DNA of 64,000 nucleotides. Source: Nelumbo lutea. Taxonomy: Eukaryota; Streptophyta; Magnoliopsida; Proteales; Nelumbonaceae. Both the position numbers and the translations under genes were made by a program. The stretch is taken from positions 58,691,421 through 58,755,420 of the forward strand of contig JAKGHH010000004.1 in the NCBI GenBank assembly GCA_022828595.1, in the 5' to 3' direction. Shown here in pieces: positions 9,762 through 21,700 of this stretch; positions within the stretch are counted from its first letter, which is position 1, and every line of letters starts with the position of its first letter. The notes below the pieces were generated by a model that saw only the letters and a list, made by a program, of their open reading frames with translations, was not told the origin of the DNA and searched no databases.

Positions 9762-12700
9762 GTTATATTCATTTCTTATGTTTTTGTTTTTTGTTTTCCG
9801 ATGTTGTAGGTTGTAATTGTTAGAGAACCTCACCGTTTAGGTTCCTTGAGATGGTGGTATCAGAACCTGTTTGACCAAGTGGTCTAGTGTTCGATTCTCC
9901 TCTCCCCCATTATGATTAATTATATTTCAGCACAAGGCATGGGTGGGCCTGTGTTTATCCACCTTCAAGCCGATAGGCTTTCGCGTGAGGGGCATGTCAG
10001 AGAATAAAAACTTATTCAAGGACCTCACCTGACAGCTTAATCTTTTAGGTTGAAGGTTCCTTGAGAGTAATCACTGCAAGTTCTAGTTTTGGTTTTCTGC
10101 ATTTTATTTCTGTTGTGTTATTCAATTTGATTGAAGTCACAGATGGGAGATGAGTTATTAGACCTTTCCCCCTTTTGGTTTGGTGGTGTTTATTTTAATT
10201 GGTTTTGCTGTTTATATATTTTTTGATAATTTTACCCGTTATGTTGATTAATTAGTCTGCTAACTTCACCGTTTTCTTGGCTGTCATATTTGTTTGCCTC
10301 TCCAGGTTTATTGGTTTGGGTATGAACCATGACCATAGCTGTATATTTGTGGGAAAGTTGGTGCTAATTTTTTTCTGTTGTTTGTTGATACTACGATTGA
10401 GTTTAAATTATCAAAAAAAAAAAAACTATGAATGAGTTTAACTATTTTTCTTTTTTACTTTTCTGTGGTTTTCTGCAAGTTGAATATGCCAATATGCTTT
10501 GGTATGTATGTATCACTATCTTTCTTTCTTTTGCAAGTTGAATATACCAAATTTGTGTGCCATTGGTTATAATTTTTCTTTTTATTATTGGTAGTATTGT
10601 ATAATGTGGGGTTCTTGTTAGTTAAGCTTCTTCACTTCTTTTGTACCTATGGATTATTGATTGCAAGTTTTATTTTGCTAATTTATGTATTTTTTGGTAA
10701 GGTCCAAATTTACTAGTTTCATGCTGTCGGTAATGGGAGTTGTCTTTTGTTTTTAATTTGTTATAGTTTGAGCCTCACTTTTCTTTTCTGGATAATCTTA
10801 ACAACTTTCTCTGTACAATAAATTAATGTTCATGGTTTCTGAATTGAAAGATAGATTGTTGTCTACATTTTTTTTTTATATATTTGATTGGTATTTGCTT
10901 TCGCTTACTAATTTATGATTTCATAGATTGTTGTCTACATTTTTTTTTATATATTTGATTGGTATTTGCTTTCACTTACTAATTTATGATTTCTTTTTTA
11001 TTAAATAATCTCTTTTCCTTCATCCAGAAATGGTTGTTCCAGAAGTTGATGCAAAATTGCTTGAGGAACTTGAAGCAATGGGATTCTCAAAAGCCCGAGC
11101 AACACGTGCACTGCATTATTGTGGTGAGGCCATTTTTAATTCCAAAACACTTTTTTATTATGAATACTTATTTCTTATAACATAGTAACAGTGTAATCCT
11201 GCTTATATATGCCTAGTCAATTCTGTTTTTGATGTTTTGATGGTTGAATTTGTCTAATTATTAAATCCTTGCGAGCAAATAATTTTTTAGATTGAATTTT
11301 CAGGTGCTTTTATTTTGAAAAATTATATTTTATGCATTTAAATTCATTGCCTTTTGTGAACTTCTATCGGCCAATAGGCTACTAAACTGCTAAGTGATTG
11401 AAAGGGGGGACTGGGTGGTATTAAACTCAGTATGATGACAGCTAGATTGAACATACACCAGGAATTTGACCTGTCATTTGGCCAATACCACCTTGACTGT
11501 TCTGGATAAAAAATTTGTCCTAATTTGTCTATTCTAACCATCTGAATGATGGGGTTTCTGAATTTAATATAACAGATGGTTAATATTGAATATTTGTTTT
11601 CATTTCTTTCTTCTCTTTGGTATTATAATTAAGGTGGAAACCTTGAATGGTGCTCTCAATCCTCTGCATGTTGCTAATGTTACCAGAACCTGACAGACAT
11701 TGCTATTAAATTTTAAACCAATAGATTGATACTCTTTGCATATTGTTGGACTTTTATAGTAATTTTTCTGGATACTATGCTTTTTTTTGAGGTAAAAATT
11801 TGTTTTTACAGAGCACTTACCATAATGGGCTGTTTTTTTATCTTTATTTTACTTCAACTTTAACAGGGGTGAACCTGTAATTGTACAAAATTCAGTAGTG
11901 GCTGAATTATACAAAGATGTTGGGGGACATCCTAACCCCCACGACTGATTGTTCTCTCCCAACTTCTCTTCTCTCTTATCTTTCGTGCTTTCAGCCTCTT
12001 TTCTTCAGGTTTTTCTTCAGTTTTTGGGGTAATTTTTACTGCTGAAATTCCAAGTGTTTCTTGATAACTAGTTTATGAATCTTTATTTTATGAAAAATAT
12101 TGAAATATCAGTTTAATCTAATTCCAGTGCACCATTCAGTTTTCTTTCATTTATTTGATGTTGCATTTTTCTTCCATGCAGGTAATGTTAGTGTTGAAGC
12201 AGCTGTAAACTGGGTTGTTGAACATGAGAATGACCCGGACATTGATGAGATGCCCCTGGTATGATTGCTTCCTTAATCGTTAAATTGTTCCTTGACTTAT
12301 TTCTAATGCTTGCATATTTTGTTTTCATTTTTGTTTTTTTTTTTTTTGGGGGGGGGTGGGAATGTGTAACTAATAATTTGTTAAAGAAAGAAGAAAGGAT
12401 AAGGATGTGTAACTAGTGTTGAAGCAGCTGTAAACTGGGTTGTTGAACATGAGAATGACCCGGACATTGATGAGATGCCCCTGGTATGATTGCTTCCTTA
12501 ATCGCTACATTGTTCCTTGACTTATTTCTAATGCTTGAATATTTTGTTTTCATTTTTTTTTTTGGGGGGGAGGGAATGTGTAACTAATAATTTGTTAAAG
12601 AAAGAAAAAAGGGTAAGGGAGGTTAAGAGCAGCTGTTCTCTAGTCAGTTTGGGAAGAAAGGAATAAGAGGATCTTCAATGGAGTGGAGAAATCAAAGGAA

Positions 12701-15700
12701 GAAGTGCAGGAGCTGAAGAGTCGAAATTGGAATTTTATGATATTCTATGTATTTCTGTATTTTTGGACAGTAGGGGTATTTTTGTCATTTTTGTAATTTT
12801 CTATGGGGTCCAATGGTAGGGTTTAAATTTTTTAGTTATAGTTTGTTTATGTTTAAAATTTCAGAGTCATTGCATAAGTAGGATTAGAGTTATTAAGTTT
12901 TCTTTGAATTGAAATAGGATATGACAGCTTAGTTTGAGTCCTACTAGGATATTGAGTCTAGCAGTTTGACTCCTAAGACTATTCTGAGTCTAACAGTTGG
13001 ACTCCTAGGATTATTATGAGTTTAGAGTCTATAAATATGTATGGATGTTTAACACAAAGGCAATGAATCATATTGAGTTTTCTTCAGCTTATGCTTGCTA
13101 TGGTGAGTGATTCCCATGCCCTAGAGTGATTCTAGGCACCCCGTGAGTGATTCTGATGGATTCTCAGTGATGAAGCTGTTAGATAGTTTTGTATGCCCTT
13201 AGCTTCAATCAGAATGATGTACTTTATGAGTTTATTGTAAATGAATAAAGATACATATTTGATTCATGTTCCCTTGGTATGTTTCTGTGTAATACCCTTA
13301 AACTGAACACTTAATGAAACTCGTGTTAGTTTAGAAATGTTCACAGCCAGTGGGTCGGTCTGGGAGACCTATCCTAACAAGGCTAACACTGTGGTGCCAC
13401 CAAGTCGATTGGGGTGGCCTGTCTCAACTGCCAGGGTGAGACCCTAGGCACATACAGTGTAGGATTAATTGAATCTATGAACTGGAGTAGATTTCTAGTA
13501 TTGCCCTGGACCTTGGAGATTGATGGGCAAAACTGGAAAGTTACACTCGACCCCTAGACTCGATTATGATACTGCACTAGGTGTCGGATTGGGCTATCTT
13601 TGATGTACCAATCAGTGAGATCTTAGCGGGGGTCACAACCTGGGTATGTTGGGACAGTCCGAGAATTCATCTGAGTGGGTGATCATAGTGATAGGATCAG
13701 CCCCTTTGTCGGACAAAGGTAATGATGATCGGGATGCACTCTCACTGATGGAAACCAAGACTGCCGGCAGCCGATTTCAATCGTTGGGATTTGTTTTGCA
13801 AAATATATTTTTATATAAGATATAAAAAATATATTATGGTTTCTAAAATGTTTGCAAGAAGGTTTAAATTCCCGGGATCCATATGAGTGGAGAGTGCAAC
13901 ACTGTTCCTTGCAGCCGAGGGAGAGGTCCTCTCTTGTCGGGCAGTGTATGATCATTATGGGCGGAGAGGTTAAGTGTAAGACCATTGAGGATAATACCTG
14001 ATGGGCTAATCTTGCATCTGCCCACAGTCCCTGTATGTTACAAGGTGGCTTGGCCCAAAGACCACTTAGTGTAAGTGTTGGGCCCATAGAGCCCATTTGA
14101 TGGGTTTCAGGGGGTACACTGTCTTCAGCAGTGCATTTGGCCAGGCCTTGTAACAAAGGCTGGGCTGAACCCATGTGGCTGATGTGTAGATCAATGCTTG
14201 GGTCCCACGCCATACAAGGAAGCCCAATTGGGCAGTAGTTTGGAAGGCTTTTTGAGTACATAACCTTAAATGGGCCTTAAGCCCATTTTGAACTATGCTG
14301 ATTTGATCAGTCATTTAAAGGGGGGCGAATTCTGAAGTGGGTCAGCTAAAAGGATTGGGCTTAGACCCTATCCACTCAGAGAGTCCAAGATCTAAATGAG
14401 ATTTAGATCTGGAAACCTCCTAATTATATTAGGAGATGGCTGATCTGATCTACAGATAAGATAAGGATTATCCCTTATCACTAAGGGACTTCTAACCCAA
14501 ATATGATTTGGATTAGCAACTTCTAATCTGATTAGGAGCTGATCCCTTTGAGATTATAAAAGGGGAAGGAAACGACAGCCTTTTACATGATCAACAACAT
14601 TATTCTCTTTGAAGAAAGAGAGATTGAGAGATTTCCTGCATACTGCGAATTCTCTCCTGCCGCCACCTTCCTGCCATTGCCATTCCTTCAATTCGATCTC
14701 CAGTTCTTGGGAGCAATCAAGATTTGATCTTGATCTCAATCTTTTGGGAAAAGATTGGTTGGAGCTGTACTCACAGACCGTCTAGTTGATTCTTGCGAAG
14801 GGTCAAGTTCTTTTGAAGAACATTGTTGATTCTGCTCCATCCTTCACTACGCCATCTTCAGTGGGAGCAGATTTTGGATCCTTCCTTGGGTGTGAACACC
14901 TCCATTGGGAGATAGTATTTCTCCGTATCAGGTATAATCCTCTCCCACTCCTTTTGGTTCAGATCTGGTTCAGTTTATGGTTCAAGATTGATCATTGAAA
15001 ATATGATTTTCTAAATAGGGAATACGATTCCCAGTTGAGGGGAGAGATAAATTTTTTGAAATTCGCCCCTTATTCCGCAATCTTTGGGCGTCCATAGGAT
15101 GGATCTCTCATCCCTTCAGTTGTATCAGAGCTATGGTTCAAATCTTGAACCATTTTGTTTCAGATCTGAACCTGCACAAATGGGCAGAAGGCGTTCTACC
15201 CAATTTGCGCAGATATGGGTTTTGGGAAATTTGTTCCCAAAATTAATGGGTGAATAATCTAAAATTAATTTTACATAAATTTGATTATTGTTTAGAATAG
15301 TTCTTTATGATTTTCTTGATTTATGGGTTGTTTGTACAAGAGGAGATCGATTTCTTGGTTTGCGCAAGGAACCTACAAGATTTGCAGTTTCTTGATTCAT
15401 TTATTGCATTTGGTTTGTAAATAATTTTTTTTTATTTTAGACTCAATGTATAGGTATTCGATCTAATGTAATAATTAATAGAAATAGGATTTCTATTTAT
15501 TTTTATTTTTTGATCGAAGATGGCGGCGCAGAAAGGAAGATTTCACAGATGGGAGAATCGCTATCTGCGATTTGCAGTTTGTGAAACTGCATTCTGTGAT
15601 CTAACCTCTGTTTTGCAGGATGGATTGTGCGAATAGCCCTGTTTGACTGATTCTTGATTTTCTTTTATCAGTATTTAATTTCATATTATTTTCTTGAATT

Positions 15701-18700
15701 AAATATTTAATTAAAGATCAAACACTAGACCCATTTGAACCAAGATTGGTTCAAACTGTTTGGACCAAATCTAGGGTTTAATCAAGGCTAAAAATCAACC
15801 CTAATTTTCCCACAAATGGGCCTGAGGATTGATATTTAATTAAATGGTTAATTCGGCCCAACCTGTAAAGGCCCAGTATTAAATAGTAAAAACTGCAAAA
15901 AGCCCACTTAACACATAAAGCTATATGGGATGAACCATTCGACCCATATACCTAGATAATATTAATGGTTAATATTATGGATTCAAAATGGGCTTCAAAT
16001 GGGCTTTACAGATAATTAATTGATTGGATCAATTTATCCCTGCATGAGATGTATGGATGTGTGATGTGCTATGTACATGGGCCATAAGTGCTTGGACCAT
16101 GCTCAATCGACAGTGGCTCTTTCGCACACCATGGCTGAATGCACATCATTGCCATGGTGTCCCTTTTGGTCCTTGGATGACCTCCCTCAGTGGTGGGCCC
16201 CACACCTTTTCATGAGGTTACGTGCGGAACCCTAGCCAATTTAAGGCACACAAAAATCTGACTTTATGAAAGTCAGTGGGAGCCACATTGGTTTGACCTA
16301 AATCAAACAAGGGCGTAATTAACTGTTCTCTCCATCTAATATGAGTGCAAGTGATAGGGAGATTCATATGATGAACTCTCTAAAGGCCTTCCATCATTAG
16401 TAGGAGGATGAGTCCATCAGTAATGAGGAAATGCACCAGAAAATGGGCTATCCATTTGCTGTTGGGCTTGTCTAAGTGTTTCATAAGATGATAGGGGCGC
16501 CATAGACCGATGTGGGAGGGGCTTCACCAGAAAATGGGAACTCTCTCACGGTACCTTGGCGTTCACGAATATGATGGGTAAGCACTCACTGGACAAAAAG
16601 GTTTACCTGAAAACGGCTCTGAACCTTATCTGACAGAGGCCAAAGGGAAAACTCATATGATGAGTGGATATGATCCTTCACAGAAAGGTGGTGGGGTTAT
16701 GTAGCTGAAACAGTTGGCTCCATGCACCCTATGTGATTTCCCACATTTCCAGAGACAACCCGCAGTCTTTGTCCTTGAGAAAGGAGGGAAATCTCAGAGA
16801 TGAATAAATGGAAATGGATCATAGATTAAAATCCATATCTATGAAATGAACATGAATCAAATTAGGCTGTGGACTGATTTTTGCTCTTTTATCAGAAAAT
16901 GGCAAACGGATCATTTGCAAAACTTCTTGATGACAATAAGCTTAAAGGCCCAAATTATGCCGACTGGTACAAGAACCTTATGTTGGTCATAACCTCCAAA
17001 AAGTCGGATAAGGTAGCCAAGAATCCTACCCCGAATCGTCCGGGAGATAGGGCTTCTGAGGCCCGTAGAAGAGAATACCAAGAATGGGAGGAGAAAAACT
17101 CCCTTGCCCGCTGCTATATCATTGCCTCCTTGGACAATCCAATTCAGAGGAAGTTCGATCAGACCAAACTTGCCAATGACGTATTGGATAGTCTCAAGAC
17201 AATGTACGAAGAGCATAATCATTCTACTCGGCAGAAGGTCCTGAAACAGTTCATGACCACGCAGATGTCCAAGAACCAACAAGTTCACAACCATTGTCTC
17301 CGGATGATGGGTTATATCAACGAACTAGAGGCTCTTGGATACGGGCTGGATCTGGTAACACAGATCGATGCTATTCTCAACTCTCTACCTCCATCCTTTA
17401 ATCCATTCATCATGAACTACAACATGAACAAGTTGAACGTCAGCTTGCAGAGGGCCGAAGAATTGATTAAAAAGGATTAGCCCATTGCCATGCTTGTTGA
17501 AACTGGCAAATCGGGCAATAAAAGTAAGGCAAAGAGAAATCCCCAGAAGATGGCTGCCAAACCCAAGAAGCAGAAGAAAGACAAAGCATCGGATGCCTGT
17601 CACTTCTGCAAGAAAACCGGCTATTGGAAAAGGAACTGTCTTGCCTACCTAGAATCCAAGAAAGGTAATTTCAAAACTCGTGTTATAGAAACCAATCTGT
17701 TGGTAGCTTCTGCGTCTTGGTGTATTGACTCCGGGGCTTCAACTCATGCATGTAACTCACTATAGGGGTTCAAGGTAAAAAGAAGGCTAAGTGAAGGAGA
17801 AGTCACACTCTACTTGGGGACTACTGCAACTGTTGCAGCCACGGCCATAGGAACCATGGGGTTGCTTTTTAGAGAAGAAACAATTGTAATGAAAGATTGT
17901 CTTTATGTACAAAATCTAAGGAAAAACTTGATTTCTGTCTCAAAACTGTGTGTAGATGGTTATTTTGTCTTCTTTAATAATACGATTACTATTAAAAGAA
18001 ATAACAGATTCATCGTATACGAGGAACTGGAGAATGGTCTCTATGTTCTACATCTTTCTCTAGAAACTAACATAACCAAAACTACGTCGGCTGAAATCTG
18101 CAAGAAGAGAGCCTTAGCCGTGATACAGTTAATCCCACGTGTCTGTGACATTACCAACTTGGCCACATCGGTGTTGACTGAATCACAAAGTTGTTAAAGG
18201 ATGGTCCTTTGGATTTTCTAACTGTAGAAGATCTTCCCACTTGTGAGCCTTACCTACAAGGCAAGATGATGAAACGGCCATTTAACGGTAAGCCTGAAAG
18301 ATCTACGGGCACACTTGACCTAATACATACTGATGTATATGGTCCCCTAAGTGTTAGGACACGAAATCAACACGTGTATTTCATCACCTTCACAGATGAT
18401 TTTTCACGATATGGTTACGTGTACCTAATGAGACACAAGTCTGAATCCTTTGAAAAGTTCAAAGAGTTTAGACAAGAGGTCGAGAAACAATTAGGGAGAG
18501 AAATTAAAGCCCTTCGATCAGATCGAGGTGGCGAGTATCTCTCTGACGAATTCAGGGACTACTTAAAGGACAATGGGATAGTATCACAATTAGCTCCTCC
18601 TGCTACACCACAACTTAACGGTGTTTCAGAGAGGAGGAATAGGACCTTATTGGATATGGTCCGGTCGCTTCTCATACACTCAGAGTTACCCACATCCTTT

Positions 18701-21700
18701 TGGGGCTACGCATTAGACTGTGATCTACATGCTGAATCTGGTTCCAACCAAATCGATTTCGAACACTCCATATGAACTTTGGACCAAAAGAAACCAAGTG
18801 TCAGACACTTAAAGATTTGGGGTTGTCCAGCACACGTTAAAAGAACGAGTGCAGACAAGTTGGAATCTAAGACCAGCCGTTGCCTATTTGTAGGCTACCG
18901 AAAAGGCTCTATAGGTTACCTATTCTATGACCCACGTGAGCAGAAAGTGTTCTGCAGTCAAAATGCCCAATTCTTGGAAACCGATTACATCCTGGACACC
19001 CATCGTCAGGAAATTGTTCTTGATGAGGAGAGCTCAGGAGCAGTGGGAGATGTCCCACAAGTTCCAGGTAGTGACCAACCTAGAAGATCTACTCGGGTAT
19101 CCAGGCCACCAGTCTGTTATGGTTATGACCAGGATAGCTACCTGGTGGAAACCTTGACTAATGAGGAGGATCCCGTGACTTACGCGGAAGCTATGTTGGA
19201 CATAGATTCCCAGATGTGGGTGGAGGCCATGAGAGCAGAGATGGACTCAATGGAGGCCAATGGAGTCTAGAGTCTAGTAGATCCGCCCTCCGGGGTAAAA
19301 GCAATCGGTTGCAAATTGGTTTACAAGAGGAAGAAGGGCCCGAATGGTAGAGTTGAGACCTTCAAAGCTCGTCTGGTGGGGAAAGGGTACACTCAGAAAG
19401 AGGGCATCGATTATGAGGAAACCTTTTTGCATGTTGCCATGCTTAAATCCATTAGGATCCTGCTAGCTGTAGTAGCATACCATGACTTGGCAGATGGATG
19501 TCAAAACTGCATTCTTGACTGGAGATCTTACTGAAGATATCTATTTGCAGCAGCCGCAAGGCTTTATTGCTGCAGGTCAGGAAAACATGGTATGTAAACT
19601 TAATAGATCCATTTTTGGACTTAAGCAAGCTTCTAAAAGTTGGAACATGCGCTTTGACTCTGCCGTCAAATCGTTTGACTTTGAGCAAAATCTGGACGAA
19701 CCCTATGTCTATAGGAAGTATAATGGAAATAATGTTACCTTCTTGATTCTATATGTAGATGACATTCTACTCACTAGAAATGATGTAGGAATGCTAACTA
19801 CGGTGAAAGTATGGCTTTCACAGCAATTCTCCATGAAAGATCTTGGAGAAGCCTCCTATATACTGGGTCTTCAACTCTATAGAGATAGATCGAAGCGGAT
19901 AATAGGATTAGCCCAATCTACTTACATTGACAAAATAGTTAAAAGATACAGCATGAAGAACTCCAAGAAAGGAAATGTTCCTTTCAGGCACGAAGTCACT
20001 CTCTCCAAGAAGATGTCTCCCAAGACTTCTGAGGAGATTGATGGCATGAAAGACGTTCCCTATGCCTCTGCCATAGGGAGCATCATGTATGCCATGCTGT
20101 GCACTCGTCCTGACATTGCTCAGGCAGTGAGTGTAGTAAGCAGATTTTAGGCAAACCCAGGGCAGGAGCATTGGACTGTTGTGAAAAATATACTTAAGTA
20201 CCTTCGAAGGAGAAAAGAGTTTTTTCTAGTATTTGATGGTAGCTCACTACAGATCCAAGGGTATACAGATGCCGATTTTCAGTCGGATCCAGATGATAGA
20301 AAGTCTACATATAGATATGTTTTCACGATAGGATCATGTGCTGTTTGTTGGAAAAGAAGCAAACAGGTGTCCACTGCAGACTCCACGACCGAGGCCGAGT
20401 ACATTGCCACAAGTGGGGCTGCCAAAGAAGCCGTGTGGATGAAGAAGTTCATTCACGAGTTGGGAGTAGTTCCATCTAGCACATCACCCATCCCATTGTT
20501 GTGTGACAACAATGGAGCTATTGCTTAGGCTAAAGAGCGATGAGCCCACTCGAAGTCGAAGCACATCGGGGAGAAGTACTATGTACGGAGGGAGATTGTT
20601 GGTAGAGGGGACGTCCTGATTCAGAAAGTAGTGTCAGCGAAAAATGTAACAGACCCATTGATGAAGCCACTATCACAGAAAGTGTTTGAGAAACACGTGA
20701 AAAGCATGAGACTCCTGCTTGTACCTGATTGGACCTAAGTGCAAGTGGGAGTTGTTAGACAGTTTTTGTATGCCCTTAGCTTCAACCAAAATGATGTACT
20801 TTATGAGTTTATTGTAAATGAATAAAAGTGCATATTTGATTCATGTTCCCTTCGTTTGTTTCTATGTAATACCCTTAAACTGGACACTTAATGAAACTCA
20901 TGTTAGTTTAGAATGTTCACAGCCAGTGGGTCGGTCTGGGGAGACCTATCCTGACAAGGCTGACACTGTGGTGCCACCAAGACGGTTGGGGTGGCTTGTC
21001 TCAGCTACCGGGGTGAGACCCTAGGCACATATAGGGTAGGATTAATTGAATCTTTGAACTGGACTAGATTTCCAGTATTGCCCTGGACCTTGGAGATTGA
21101 TGGGCAAAACTAGAAAGTTACACCCGACCCCTAAACTCGATTATGATACTGCACTAGGTGTCGGATTGGGCTATCTTTGATGTACCAATCAGTGAGATCC
21201 TTGGCGGGGGTCAAAACCTGGGTATGTTGAGATAGTCTGAGAATTCATCTGAGTGGGTTATCATAGTGACAGGATCAGCCCCTCTGTCGGACAAAGGTAA
21301 TGATCGGGGATGCACTCTCACTGATGGAAACCAAGACTGCCGGCAGTCGATTTCAATCATTGAGATTTGTTTGCACAAAACATATTTTATGTGAGATATA
21401 AAAGTATATAAATTATGGTTTCGAAATGGTTTGCAAGAAGGTTTTAATTCCCGGGATCCATATGAGTGGAGAGTGCAACACTGTTCCTTGCAGCCGAGGG
21501 AGAGGTCTTCTCTTGTCGGGCAGTGTTTGATCATTATGGGCTGAGAGGTTGAGTGTAAGGCCATTGAGGTCAATACCTGATGTGCAAATCTTACATCTGC
21601 CCATAGTCTTTGGGTGTTACAAGGTGTCTTGGCCTAGAGACCACTTAGGGTAAGTGTTGGGCCCATAGAGCCCATTTGATGGGTTTCACGGGGTGCACTG

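Noticed and set aside
9853..9900. tRNA-like A/B box sequence suggesting a SINE
   Set aside because: The GGTATCAGAACC is better explained as the primer site of the miniature LTR element, which has terminal repeats and a 5-bp duplication.
13683..14314. Minus-strand frames of 192 and 82 codons
   Set aside because: They are inside the copia 1 LTR, and related frames occur in every LTR copy (21211-21840, 46252-46905). Chance frames in repeated non-coding DNA.
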